DNA of 64,000 nucleotides, from contig JALHMW010000002.1 in NCBI GenBank assembly GCA_022843845.1, positions 246,240 through 310,239 of the forward strand, given 5' to 3'. Within the stretch, counting starts at the first letter, position 1; each line of letters starts with the position of its first letter. Source of the stretch: Archangium sp. (lineage in GTDB: Bacteria; Myxococcota; Myxococcia; Myxococcales; Myxococcaceae). Positions 1 through 10,025 of this stretch are shown here, in pieces. The notes under the pieces were generated by a model that worked only from the letters and a program-made list of their open reading frames with translations, did no database searches and was not told the DNA's origin. Both the position numbers and the translations under genes were made by a program.

Positions 1-1
1 G

Positions 2-160
2 CGTGAGCGCCGCTTCGCCGAGGCGCTGGTCGCGTTCAAGGAACTCGCCGCAGAGGTCGATGATCCGCTGATCGATCGGTACGTCGCGCGGTGTGAGGCC
101 TTCGTCGCGGCGCCACCGCCCGAGACATGGGACGGCGTCTACACCGGCTTCGAAGGCTGA
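2..160 (+). CDS. Adenylate/guanylate cyclase-type protein, C-terminal fragment (5' end outside window)
   Basis: Frame 2 reads ...RERRFAEALVAFKELAAEVDDPLIDRYVARCEAFVAAPPPETWDGVYTGFEG*; the PPP-x-WDGV tail is typical of class III cyclase C-termini. Confidence 0.6.
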   Translation, partial: RERRFAEALVAFKELAAEVDDPLIDRYVARCEAFVAAPPPETWDGVYTGFEG

Positions 161-1407
161 ACGAGCACGGGCCGGGTCGGACGCCCGAGCAGCCACCAGA
201 CGAGCCCCGTGAGCAGCAGCACGCCGCTCAGACACGCCATCAACCCGCGCGGACCCAGCTCGGTCGCGTCGAGCACCTTGCCGGTGACCCAGCTCGACAC
301 GCCGAGCATCAACATCGACGACATGAAGTCGACCGAGAAGATGCGGCCGCGCATGCCATCTTCCACCTGCAGGGTGATCAACGAACTCGAGAACACCCAC
401 TGCACCGAGATGCCGGTGTGCGCGCACGCAAGCATCAGCGCCGCGACAGGGAGCGAGGGCGAGAGCGCGAAGCCCAGCCAGAAGAAGGCCGTCACCAGGA
501 ACGAGAGGCCGATCGCCCGCTCGAGGAACGCTGGCGAGTCGCCTCCGAAGCGCCGTGCCACGAGAGGGCCAAAGAACGCGCCCAGCCCGCGCATGGCGAG
601 CAACACGCCGATTCCCAGTTCGCCTCGGCCGCCAACCGCGAAGACCTTCTCGCCGAGCGCCGCGTAGAGCAGCAGCGCGCCCCCGCCCGGAATCGCCCAG
701 GCCGTCTTCACGAAGATCGTCCGCCTCACGCTGGCATCGCTGCGAACCCGGGCCACACCTTCGAGCAGATCGTCGAGGCCGATCGCCGCACGGAAGGTCG
801 CCTTGCGCGGCTTTCGAAGGAACGGCACGGCAGCGCCGCGAATGAACAGCGCCGAGACGACATACGTGAGCGCGTTGATCACGAACGCAGCGTCGCGGCC
901 CACCAGCGCTGTCGTCGCGCCACCGGCGATCGCGCCGAACCCGAGCATGGCGGACCAGGTGATGCCCTGGAGCGTGTTCGCGGTGACGATCTCTCCAGGC
1001 TCGACGGTGCTCGCGATGGCGGCCTGCTCCGCGGGATCGAAGAAGGCCGCCGCCGTCATCTGCAAGAAGGTCAGCACGTAGACGAGCCAGACGTCGCCCG
1101 CGTCGTTGACGAAGAGGAACCCGAGCACCACGAGCGCTCGCACCAGATCGCACGCCATCAACACCAGCCGGCGCGGGAGCCGATCGGCGACGACGCCAGC
1201 GACGGGCCCGAGGAGCGCCGCCGGGAGAAAGCGGATGAAGAGCATCGCGCCGATCGCTTCGCCCTTGCCCGAGTACTCGTTGAGCAGCGAGTACAGCGCG
1301 ATGAGGGTGAACCAGTCTCCCGCGAGGCTCACCACCGAGCCGAGCCACAGCCGACGGTACGCCGGGCGACGCTTGAGCACTTCGAGGTAGCCGGACGGAC
1401 CCACCAA
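139..1407 (-). CDS. MFS transporter (EntS/MFS_3-like)
   Basis: 422 aa with many TM segments; LLGPVAGVVADRLPRRLVLMACDLVRAL matches the MFS loop 2-3 motif. Confidence 0.85.
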   Translation of the reverse strand: MVGPSGYLEVLKRRPAYRRLWLGSVVSLAGDWFTLIALYSLLNEYSGKGEAIGAMLFIRFLPAALLGPVAGVVADRLPRRLVLMACDLVRALVVLGFLFVNDAGDVWLVYVLTFLQMTAAAFFDPAEQAAIASTVEPGEIVTANTLQGITWSAMLGFGAIAGGATTALVGRDAAFVINALTYVVSALFIRGAAVPFLRKPRKATFRAAIGLDDLLEGVARVRSDASVRRTIFVKTAWAIPGGGALLLYAALGEKVFAVGGRGELGIGVLLAMRGLGAFFGPLVARRFGGDSPAFLERAIGLSFLVTAFFWLGFALSPSLPVAALMLACAHTGISVQWVFSSSLITLQVEDGMRGRIFSVDFMSSMLMLGVSSWVTGKVLDATELGPRGLMACLSGVLLLTGLVWWLLGRPTRPVLVQPSKPV

Positions 1408-1454
1408 CCGTACCTATCGCGGAGCGGTTTCGACTGCCTGAGAGACTCGCGGTG

Positions 1455-2264
1455 TCAGTGGCCGTCGGTCGTGGGGGCCGTCTCGAGAGCAGCGCCTGCG
1501 TCGGCAGCCGACTCGGCCGGCTTCACCTCGGAAGGCGGCACGACCGGCGCAGGCGGGGCAGGGGGCACCACGACGGGCGGAGGCGCCGGAAGGCCCTGCA
1601 CCGCGGCCCGCAACGTGTCCGAGAGTGACTTCACCTGCGGCTCGACCGCCAACAACATCTGCGTCGCGTCCTTCTTGTGCCGCGCGTCGGCGTCGGCCGC
1701 GAGCTTGAGCTGACGGAGCGCCTCATCGAGCTGCTTGCGCGCGTCGTCGATGCGCTGCTTCGCGAGGAAGTAGGCCACCTCTCCTCGCAGGAGGCCCAAC
1801 GTCGCGCGCTGCTGCTCCGACAACCCACGCAGCGCCTCCGCCCGCTTCACCAACGCGACGCCGACATCCAGGTCGCCCTTGAGATCGGACGCAACGCGAG
1901 GCTTCGCGAGCAGCTCGACGACCGAGAACAGCGCGCGATCGAGCTCGTCTCGATCCTGATACCGTTGACCGATCACCGCGAGCGCCGTGTTGCCATTCAG
2001 ATCGAGCGGCGCATACGCCTCGGCCAGGAGCGGATCGCCGGGCTGGAACGTCTCCGTCCCCATGGGGAGCATCTTCCCGCGCGTGACGACGAGCTGGTTG
2101 CCGACGAGCTCGAGGCTCCACGTCCGCGCGTTGAGCATCGACGCGCCGTAGAGGCCTCCCGTCGCAGCCGCCACGACGACGGCGAAGATCAGCAGGTTGC
2201 GAAACGCCCTCCCCAACCGGGAGAAGAACGAGGGACCCTGAGCGGTGTCGTGGTTGGAGGTCAT
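1455..2264 (-). CDS. Hypothetical membrane-anchored protein with Pro/Ala-rich C-terminus
   Basis: Internal ATG at 2264 gives MTSNHDTAQGPSFFSRLGRAFRNLLIFAVVVAAATGG... with one TM; upstream extension of the track ORF is antisense to the coiled-coil gene. Confidence 0.65.
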   Translation of the reverse strand: MTSNHDTAQGPSFFSRLGRAFRNLLIFAVVVAAATGGLYGASMLNARTWSLELVGNQLVVTRGKMLPMGTETFQPGDPLLAEAYAPLDLNGNTALAVIGQRYQDRDELDRALFSVVELLAKPRVASDLKGDLDVGVALVKRAEALRGLSEQQRATLGLLRGEVAYFLAKQRIDDARKQLDEALRQLKLAADADARHKKDATQMLLAVEPQVKSLSDTLRAAVQGLPAPPPVVVPPAPPAPVVPPSEVKPAESAADAGAALETAPTTDGH

Positions 2265-2357
2265 GGCGCGCAACAGGCTAGTACGGGAAGTAACACCCGC
2301 AATTGCCAGGTGGTTTCCTTTGGCGCTCCCGACAGGGGAGTAGACTTCGGCAACGTC

Positions 2358-5300
2358 GTGTCGACTTCCTTCAAACGGCTGGGCCAGAGCGAGCTGCTCC
2401 CGCGCTACATCTTCGCGGAGAGTCTCTATGCCCGGCGTCGCGTGCTCGAGATCGGCGCCGTCGCCTCGACGCTCGGTCAGTCGGCGCGGTTCTTGTCGAC
2501 CAGAGGTGCGCGCGTCGTCGTTGCTGCCGACAGCGATCTGCAGGCCATTCAGGAGGCGCAGGCGAAGCTCGCGGGCCCGAACCTGCGTTTCCGCCCGCCG
2601 GTATTCGACGACTTCGAGGCCGGCAGCTTCGATCTGGTGATGGTGGCCGATCTCGCGCCGTACGTCGTCGCGCCCGAGCTGCTCAAAGATCTCGCGCGGC
2701 TGGTCGCGAAGGGCGGCTACCTGATGGGCGGCCTGCGCAACCCGGCCGGGCTCGCGCTCTCCAACGTCATGGATCCGGAAGAGGCGACCCCAACGCCAAC
2801 GTACGGGCAACTGCTCGACGCGCTCACGGTTCACTTCAAGTCCGTCGAGGTCGCGACGCAGTCGCCCGTGCTCGGCTACCAGCTCGCGTTCGAGCGTGGC
2901 GAAGGGCTGCAGGTCGACGGCTCGCTCGCGGGCCTGAGCGAGGCTGCGTACTTCATCGTCGTCGCCGGCCAGGAGCCTGCGCGCAGCTTCGATCCCACGT
3001 GGGTGCAGCTGCCTCCCGAGCCGCTCGCGTTCACCGGGGGCCGGCTGGAGGACTTCTCGACGCGGGCGCGTGATTGGCGCGAGCGCTCCGAGCGCATGAA
3101 GGACGCGCTTCAGAAGAAGACGGTCGAGCTCGAGACGCGCCAGGCCGATCTTCGTGAGACGAGCGGTCAGCTCGAGGCCACCAAAGACGCCGTCGCGAGG
3201 CTCACGGCCCAGCTCGAGTCGCGTCGAGATCGCCCCGAGGCGCTGCGCGATCGTGAAGATCTCGCCCAGCGGGTTCGCCGCATGGAAGCCGAGCTGACGG
3301 TGCTTCGCGAGCGCGCCATCGACGCAGAGGGCAGGGCGACCGCCGCGAAGAGCGATCACGACGCCCTCCAGCGCGCGCAGAAGGACGCCGCGATCACCAC
3401 GCTGGCCGCGCAGGAGCAGATTCGCCTCGAGCGCGCTCGCCGTGAAGAGGTCGCGACCCAGCTCGAAGACGCCCGCACCCGGCTGGCCCGCGCGTACGAA
3501 GAGCTCAAGAAGGCGCAGGAAGACGTCGTCACCGAGCGGCTCGAACGAGAGCGCGCGTTGTCGGCCGCCGACCGCGTTCGCGAGACGATGTCGTCGAAGG
3601 AGGCCGACCTCGAGTCCGCCCGCCAGCGTGAGCTCGCCCTCGCCGAGGCCCGCACCCAGTCGCTGCTCGCCATCGAAGGCCTGGAGCGCTCGCTCGCCGA
3701 GGCCCGCACTCAGGTCGCTGAGATGCGCGACGAGTCTTCGAAGCGCGAGGCTGACCGCCTGTCGCTGGCGCGATCGTTCGAGGTGGAGTCGACGCACCGC
3801 CGCGAGCTCGAGAAGGAGCTGCAGCGCGAGGTGACGAAGGCCCGCGAGCTCGAGCAGGCGCTGGCCGAGAGACAGACCGCCCTCACCGGCCTCGAGACGG
3901 AGCTGCAGTCGGCGGCGTCTGCCCACGCGCGCGCGCTGCGAGACATCGAGACGCTGGCGAGCTCGGAGCGGACCTGGCGCGAGCTGGCCGGACAGTACGA
4001 GCAGCGGCTGACCGAGACGAGCGCCAACGTGCAGCAGCTGAGCGATCAGGTCGCCCAGCTTGGCGCCGAGAAAGAGAGTGAGATCGCCCGCGGGCGCCGC
4101 CTCGAGCGCGATCTCGAGACCGCGATCACCGCCGAGCGCACCAGCCGCGAGCAGTCCGACGTGCTCGGTGGCGACCTGCGCCGTCAGATCACCGAGATCA
4201 CCCAGGACCGCGAGCGGCTGATCGAAGAGAGGGATGATCTTCGCGGCGCGGTCGACGACTTGCGCAAGGCGCGGGAGAATGAGCAGCAACGCGTCGCGCA
4301 GCTCGAAGATCGCAAGGCCGAGCTCACGGCCACCGTCTCGAAGCTCGAAGCCGAGGTCGCGCAGGCCCGGCGCGAACATGAAGAGCTCGTCCAGAGCGCC
4401 GCCCAGCAGCAGCGCACGCTGCAGAGCGTCATCGTCGATCGTGACGCGGCGCTGTCGACCGAGAAGGCCACCTCCGAAGCGCTGCGCCAGCAGCTCGTCG
4501 GCCTCGACGGCGAGATCGCACGACTCGGCGGCATGCTCCGCGAGGGCCAGAGGCTCCTCGACGAGACCCGCGCGTCGCTCGAAGCACGCTCGAAGGACGT
4601 CGAGGTCGAGCAGGCCGAGGCCGCGGCGATGCGCAGACGCATCCAGCTCCTCGAGGGCACGCTGGGGCAGGCGACCGACGCGCTCGAACAGACCGCCGCG
4701 ACCCTCGACGCGACCCGCGCCGAGAAGGTCGCGCTTCAGCACCGGCTCGACGAGTCGACGCTTCGCGCGACTGGCCTGTCGGATCAGGTCCAGAACCTTC
4801 AGCGCATCACGCTGGCTGCCGACGAAGCGCTCGCCGCCGCCAGGTCTCAGCGCAACGCGCTCGATCGGGAGCTCGCCGCCCTGCGGCAGCAGACCGACGT
4901 CGAGCGCAAAGAGGCGGAGCAGCGCGCCCAGTCGCTCTGGCAGGCTGCCGAGGTCTCGGCGAGCCGGGTCGTCGAGCTCGACGCACGTTTTGCCGAAGCG
5001 TCGACGCAGTTGCGGGAGCAGGCCGAACGCGCTGCCCAGCAACAGGCCGAGCTCGAGCGGCTGACCCGGGAGCAGGCCGAGGCGAACGAGACCGCCACCC
5101 ATCGAGCCCAGCAGCTCGCCCAGCACGTCGACGCCATCAGCACGCTCACTCGCGAGCTCGAACAGGAGCGCGCAGCCTCTGCGGCCCAGCGGCTCGCCAC
5201 CGACTCCCTGCAGACCGAGCTCACGCAGACTCGCGACGCCCTCGAGCGCCGGACCGCTGCCTTCAACGAGAGCCAGCTCGCCCTGTCGACCGCGATCAAC

Positions 5301-7826
5301 ACCGTGGGCCAGCGCGAGCAGTCGATTGCCGCGCTCGAGACAGAGCGTTCAGCCCTCAGCGGCTCCGCGACCGCCCAGCAGACGCAGCTGGCAGAGCTGT
5401 CGCGTGGGCTGTCGGAGCGTGAGGCAGCGCTCGCGTCGGCTCGCCAGTCGGTTCAGGACCTGGAGCAGGCTCGCGATGGCTTGAACGTCCAGCTGGCCGC
5501 TCGTGAGCTGCGCGTGTCAGAACTCACTGCGGCGTCAGCGGAGCTTCAGGGCTCGATCGATCGGCTGAGCGCCGAACGCACGGCCCTCGGTCTCGAGCGC
5601 GATGGGCTTCAGACGACCTTGACCGCCGAGCGCGACACGCTGACGACCGACCTCGCCAGGGCGCGACGTGAGGTCGCGGCGCTGGCGGAGGAACTCGAGC
5701 ACCTCAAGGCCGAGCTCGAGGAGGGCTCGATCGCTCGAGAGCAGATCGTCCAGCTTCGCGAACTCGCCGAGACCGAGCGCGCCGCGCTGGCGCAGACCCT
5801 GGCCTCACGCACCGACGAGCTCGAAAAGAGCCTGCAGGCCCGTGAACAGCTCCGTGAGACTTCCGAGGCAGAGCGGCGCGCACTCGAAGAGACGTTGGCT
5901 GCGCGGGTCGCGGAGGTCGAGCGGCTGACCACGACGCAGCAGGAACTCTCGTCGAGCCTCGACGAGCGCACGGCTGCGGTCGACGACGCGCGCAAGACGC
6001 TCGAGGCCCGCGAGGCGGCCTGGGAGCAGGCGCGCGCCTCGTTGATCGAGGCGCAGCGCCGGGAGCTCGAGGCGACGACCCAGACGGCCACCCTCGCGCT
6101 CGAAACCCGCGAGGCCGCATGGGAGCAGCTCCGCGTCTCGTTGATCGAGTCACAGCGCCGCGAACTCGAGGCGACGACGCAGGCCGCCACTCGCGCGCTC
6201 GATGCACGGCAGGCAGAGCTCGAGGCTCAACTGGTGGCGGCGCGCGCCGATCACGACAAGGCCATCGAGCAGCAGGCCGCCGCGTACCAGGTCAACCTCG
6301 AGCAGCGCAGCGCCGACGCAGCGAAGGCCCTGGCGGCGCGTGAAGAGGAGCTGCTCCAGCGCAACGCGACGTCGGAGGCGAAGCTCAACGAGCTCGAGCG
6401 TCAGCGTGACGAGGTGAAGGCGAGCCTCGAGCAGGCGAAAGAGGCCGCGTCGACGGAGCGCACCGAGGCGCAGGGGCGCGTCGAGGCCGTTCGTGCAGAG
6501 CTCGAGCAGGCGCGCGCCGACGCAGAGAAGGGGCACTCCGAAGCGCGCGGGCACCAGGCCGGCAAGCAGGCGCTCCAGCTCGAGCTCGATCGGTCGAGGG
6601 TGGAGCTCGATCAGCTCCGCACGTCGCTCGCCCAGGCTGGCGGTGAGAGCCGCGCCATCGCCGAGGCCCGCGCCCAGCTGGAGTCCGAGGTCGAGCGCCT
6701 GCGCCTGCGGGTCCCCATGCTCGAGGGCGAGCTCACGGCGCTTCGCTCGACGCAGCCAGAGCTCACGGCCTTCAGGGAGCGCGTGCCCGGGCTCGAGCAG
6801 TCGCTCGTCGAGCTCACCCAGCGCGCCACCGCAGAGGCCGAGGCCCGCGAAGCGCTCGCCGGCAGCATGACCGCCGCAGAGGCCGAGCTCGCCGAGCTGC
6901 GCGCACACGCGTCCACACTCGAGCTGTCGCACGGAGAAGCCGAGGCCCGGGCGGCCGTCCTCCAGCAGCAGGTGCTCGACGCCGAGACGCGCGCCGTGCA
7001 GCTCGCCGAGTCGTTGTCGCTGTACCAGGACGAGAGGCCCGCGCTTGGCACCGAGATCACCGAGCTGCGCCTGAAGGTGAACGTGCTCGAGCGGCAGCTC
7101 ACCGAGGCAGAGCGCGCGGCGCCGCGTTCCGATGCTGAGATCGACGCGCTGCGCCGGCGTCTGCCCGAGCTCGAAGCCGAGATTGAGATCGCGAAGGTCA
7201 ACGCGAAGAACGACACCGAGGCCGCCGTCACCGCGCGCAGGCAGGCTGAAGAGCTCCTGCTCGCGCTGCGCGTGAAGTACGGCGAGCTGCAGCACGAGCT
7301 GGCGACGGCGCACGAGACGATCGAGCAGTCGAAGTCGGGCGCACCCGATCTGCGTGAGCAGGTCATCGAGCTCACTGCCGAGAACGAGCTCATCGAAGGC
7401 GAACGCGAGCGCCTGGCCGAGGCGGTGGAGACGCTCGAGCGGCGCCTCAAGGAGCAGGACCAGCTGAAGGACCGTCTGCTGCGCGTCGAGACCGACCTCG
7501 AGCTCACCCGAAAGCTGCTGGATCAGGCGCGGCGCGATCTCGAGACCGCGCGCAACGCGCCGGCCCCCGCGCCCAGAGCGCCCTACGTCGACCTGGCCGG
7601 CTTCGACGAGGAGTCAGTCACCGCCGTCAACCCCATTCCCGACCTCGCCGCGCTGCTCAAGCAGACCGCTCCGAAGGCCCCGCCGGCCCCTCCCATTTCG
7701 CCGCCCATCCCTCCGACCGATCCCGAGGTCTTCGAGCTCGAGGTGGCCGACGACGACGCTGAAGAGATCCTCCTCCTCGACGAAGAGTCAGGTGAGAGCG
7801 GAACGAACGGGAACGGAAAGAAGTAA
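2358..7826 (+). CDS. Giant coiled-coil protein with N-terminal methyltransferase-like domain
   Basis: GTG start at 2358 in frame; N-terminus RRVLEIGAVASTLGQSARFLSTRGARVVVAADSD...FDLVMVADLAPYV resembles a Rossmann MTase; then about 1500 aa of E/R/Q/A-rich coiled coil and an acidic/proline tail. Confidence 0.85.
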   Translation: MSTSFKRLGQSELLPRYIFAESLYARRRVLEIGAVASTLGQSARFLSTRGARVVVAADSDLQAIQEAQAKLAGPNLRFRPPVFDDFEAGSFDLVMVADLAPYVVAPELLKDLARLVAKGGYLMGGLRNPAGLALSNVMDPEEATPTPTYGQLLDALTVHFKSVEVATQSPVLGYQLAFERGEGLQVDGSLAGLSEAAYFIVVAGQEPARSFDPTWVQLPPEPLAFTGGRLEDFSTRARDWRERSERMKDALQKKTVELETRQADLRETSGQLEATKDAVARLTAQLESRRDRPEALRDREDLAQRVRRMEAELTVLRERAIDAEGRATAAKSDHDALQRAQKDAAITTLAAQEQIRLERARREEVATQLEDARTRLARAYEELKKAQEDVVTERLERERALSAADRVRETMSSKEADLESARQRELALAEARTQSLLAIEGLERSLAEARTQVAEMRDESSKREADRLSLARSFEVESTHRRELEKELQREVTKARELEQALAERQTALTGLETELQSAASAHARALRDIETLASSERTWRELAGQYEQRLTETSANVQQLSDQVAQLGAEKESEIARGRRLERDLETAITAERTSREQSDVLGGDLRRQITEITQDRERLIEERDDLRGAVDDLRKARENEQQRVAQLEDRKAELTATVSKLEAEVAQARREHEELVQSAAQQQRTLQSVIVDRDAALSTEKATSEALRQQLVGLDGEIARLGGMLREGQRLLDETRASLEARSKDVEVEQAEAAAMRRRIQLLEGTLGQATDALEQTAATLDATRAEKVALQHRLDESTLRATGLSDQVQNLQRITLAADEALAAARSQRNALDRELAALRQQTDVERKEAEQRAQSLWQAAEVSASRVVELDARFAEASTQLREQAERAAQQQAELERLTREQAEANETATHRAQQLAQHVDAISTLTRELEQERAASAAQRLATDSLQTELTQTRDALERRTAAFNESQLALSTAINTVGQREQSIAALETERSALSGSATAQQTQLAELSRGLSEREAALASARQSVQDLEQARDGLNVQLAARELRVSELTAASAELQGSIDRLSAERTALGLERDGLQTTLTAERDTLTTDLARARREVAALAEELEHLKAELEEGSIAREQIVQLRELAETERAALAQTLASRTDELEKSLQAREQLRETSEAERRALEETLAARVAEVERLTTTQQELSSSLDERTAAVDDARKTLEAREAAWEQARASLIEAQRRELEATTQTATLALETREAAWEQLRVSLIESQRRELEATTQAATRALDARQAELEAQLVAARADHDKAIEQQAAAYQVNLEQRSADAAKALAAREEELLQRNATSEAKLNELERQRDEVKASLEQAKEAASTERTEAQGRVEAVRAELEQARADAEKGHSEARGHQAGKQALQLELDRSRVELDQLRTSLAQAGGESRAIAEARAQLESEVERLRLRVPMLEGELTALRSTQPELTAFRERVPGLEQSLVELTQRATAEAEAREALAGSMTAAEAELAELRAHASTLELSHGEAEARAAVLQQQVLDAETRAVQLAESLSLYQDERPALGTEITELRLKVNVLERQLTEAERAAPRSDAEIDALRRRLPELEAEIEIAKVNAKNDTEAAVTARRQAEELLLALRVKYGELQHELATAHETIEQSKSGAPDLREQVIELTAENELIEGERERLAEAVETLERRLKEQDQLKDRLLRVETDLELTRKLLDQARRDLETARNAPAPAPRAPYVDLAGFDEESVTAVNPIPDLAALLKQTAPKAPPAPPISPPIPPTDPEVFELEVADDDAEEILLLDEESGESGTNGNGKK
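6000..6197 (+). repeat. Two tandem 99-bp (33-aa) repeat units inside the coiled-coil gene
   Basis: LEAREAAWEQARASLIEAQRRELEATTQTATLA followed by LETREAAWEQLRVSLIESQRRELEATTQAATRA. Confidence 0.85.
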
Positions 7827-7835
7827 GAGAGCGGC

Positions 7836-10025
7836 GTGCGTCGTCGCCTGCTCTTCGTCTCGGTCATCATCCTCACCGCGGTCGGGGCGTGGGTGCTCTG
7901 GCCGTCGAGCGATGAGACGGCGCTCTCGGCGGCACCAGCCGACGTCGAGAACGACGCGCCCTCCCAGGAACGAGCTGCCCGCACCATCACGGAGGCTCCT
8001 CGGCCAGGGGCGCTCACTGGCTTCGTGAAGCTCGACGGCGTCGGCGTGGGAGGCGCTCGCGTCTCACTCAAGGCGACCAGCCCGCTGACGGTGGTGACGC
8101 TCGATGACGGCGCCTTTCGAATCGATGGCATCGCGTCTGAGCCTGTCTTCGTTGCCGCCGCCTCGAAGGATCTCGCCTCTGACGTGCTGGGCCCGTTCAT
8201 CGTCGAACAGGGCAAGACGATCGAAGGGCTCGTGCTCGAGCTCAAGCCGACGGTGGTGCTCGACGGCATGGTTCGCGACGTGGTGACGCGGGCTCCGATT
8301 CCGCGGGCCATCGTGTCGTGGTCGGCTGGCACCGCGCAGACCGACGGGCTGGGAGCCTTCAAGCTGCCGGCGCCGAAGAGTCAGATCTGGCTCGACGTGG
8401 CGGCGAAGGGCTACCTGTCGCGCACCGAGTGGGTCTCGCTCGAGCTCGCGCGCACCGGAGGCCGGCTCGATCTCTCGCTCGCGCCCGTCTCGGCCATCGA
8501 AGGCCAGGTGATGGAGCAGGGCACGCCCCGCGCTGGCGTCTCGGTGTGGGCCGAGCTCACCGAGGGCCTGCGGCGCGGCGAACGCAGCGCCATCACGTTG
8601 ACCGACGCGAAGGGCCAGTTCCGAATCGAGTGCAGCGAGGGCCTTCGTCGGGTCGTCGCCGTCACGCCAGCCGGAGTCACGGTCGCAGGCCCCGAGGTGC
8701 GCCTCGCCGTGGGCGACACGCAGAAGGGCGTCGTGGTCGAGCTGGGCGATCTCGGCCCCGTCACTGGCGTGATCAAGCGTGATGGGGTTCCGCTCGGCAC
8801 CGCCACGCTCACGCTCATCAACGCGTTCACCGAAGACCCCGTCAGCACCACCACGTCGTTCCCCGATGGCCGCTTCTCGTTCAGCGCGTTCCCGGTGGGC
8901 CGGTACCTGGTGCAGGTCAAGCAGGGCGCGTTCAGCACCATCGCCGGGCCGTTCGATCACCGTGACGACGGCCAGCCATGGACCGTCGAGGTGTCTGGTG
9001 GGCAGGTGCTCTCGGGCCGGGTCGAGCCAGCAGCTGCGGGCGTTCGGGTGCGGTGGCGCAGCGGTGACTGGTCTGGGCCTTCGACCGAGACGGGAACGTC
9101 GGCCGATGGGACGTTCCGCTTCGAGGGCGTTCCGGCCGCGCAGGTGCTGCTCGATGCGGAGGGGCCCGATGGCGCTGCGACGGCGACCGCGAAGCCTGGC
9201 GATCAGGTGATCTTGCGGCTGCAGCGCGGCTCGGTGCTGGTTCGGGTGATCGACGAGAGCGGCGCCTCGGTCACCGACGCGGTGGTGCTCGCGAAGAGTG
9301 ACGAGACCGGCGCGGTGCGGAAGTACGTGTTGATGGCTCCCGATGGCGTCTTCCAGATCGAGCTGCCGCAGGGGCGCTGGGTGCTGCTGGCAGACGTGGC
9401 CGGCCGCGGTCGAACGGGCGGCAAGTTCGTCACGGTCGCCGGAGCGCCGGTCGACATCACGCTCTCGCTCACCGCGACCAACCCCGTCACCGGGGTGGTG
9501 GTCGACAAGGCGACGCGATTGCCGATTCAGCATGCCCGCATTCGTGCCGAGTCACCGATGGGCCGGGTGAGCGTCACGACCGACGCGCGTGGAAAGTTCA
9601 CGCTGCCGCCACAGCCGAAGCAGGTGCAGCTGCTCGTCGGCCGCGACGGGTACGAGCCGCAGGGCTTCTACCTTCCAGCGCGCGCCGACGCCGCCAACCT
9701 CACCGTCGAGCTCCAGCCCGCGCCGAACCGGGCGTTCCAGGACGATCCACAACGCTTCGAGGGCGTCGGCATGACGCTGAGGCCCGAGCCGACGCGCATC
9801 GTGGTGCAGTTCGTGAACGAAGGAAGCCCCGCCGAGCGTGCAGGCGTTCGCGCGGGCGACGTGGTCGCGGCGATCGAAGGGGCTCCTGCTGGCGCCGATC
9901 TGCAGAACGTCGTCAGCCGCATTCGCGGGCCAGCGGGAACGCCAGTGCGACTGGGCTTCGAGCGCGATGGGCGGCCCGTGGAGCTGGTGCTGCGCCGCAA
10001 ATCGCTGCTGATCACCGCCTGGTAG
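7836..10025 (+). CDS. Carboxypeptidase-regulatory-like repeat protein with C-terminal PDZ domain
   Basis: N-terminal TM; repeated GxV...G...DGxF...P-type beta-sandwich motifs; C-terminal NEGSPAERAGVRAGDVVAAIEGAP is PDZ-like. Confidence 0.75.
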   Translation: MRRRLLFVSVIILTAVGAWVLWPSSDETALSAAPADVENDAPSQERAARTITEAPRPGALTGFVKLDGVGVGGARVSLKATSPLTVVTLDDGAFRIDGIASEPVFVAAASKDLASDVLGPFIVEQGKTIEGLVLELKPTVVLDGMVRDVVTRAPIPRAIVSWSAGTAQTDGLGAFKLPAPKSQIWLDVAAKGYLSRTEWVSLELARTGGRLDLSLAPVSAIEGQVMEQGTPRAGVSVWAELTEGLRRGERSAITLTDAKGQFRIECSEGLRRVVAVTPAGVTVAGPEVRLAVGDTQKGVVVELGDLGPVTGVIKRDGVPLGTATLTLINAFTEDPVSTTTSFPDGRFSFSAFPVGRYLVQVKQGAFSTIAGPFDHRDDGQPWTVEVSGGQVLSGRVEPAAAGVRVRWRSGDWSGPSTETGTSADGTFRFEGVPAAQVLLDAEGPDGAATATAKPGDQVILRLQRGSVLVRVIDESGASVTDAVVLAKSDETGAVRKYVLMAPDGVFQIELPQGRWVLLADVAGRGRTGGKFVTVAGAPVDITLSLTATNPVTGVVVDKATRLPIQHARIRAESPMGRVSVTTDARGKFTLPPQPKQVQLLVGRDGYEPQGFYLPARADAANLTVELQPAPNRAFQDDPQRFEGVGMTLRPEPTRIVVQFVNEGSPAERAGVRAGDVVAAIEGAPAGADLQNVVSRIRGPAGTPVRLGFERDGRPVELVLRRKSLLITAW

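Noticed and set aside
2265-5126. 5' extension of the minus-strand 1223-aa ORF (1455-5126)
   Set aside because: Antisense to the coiled-coil gene; composition (R/L/E runs) is the complement of a repetitive GC-rich coil. Only 1455-2264 reads as a protein.
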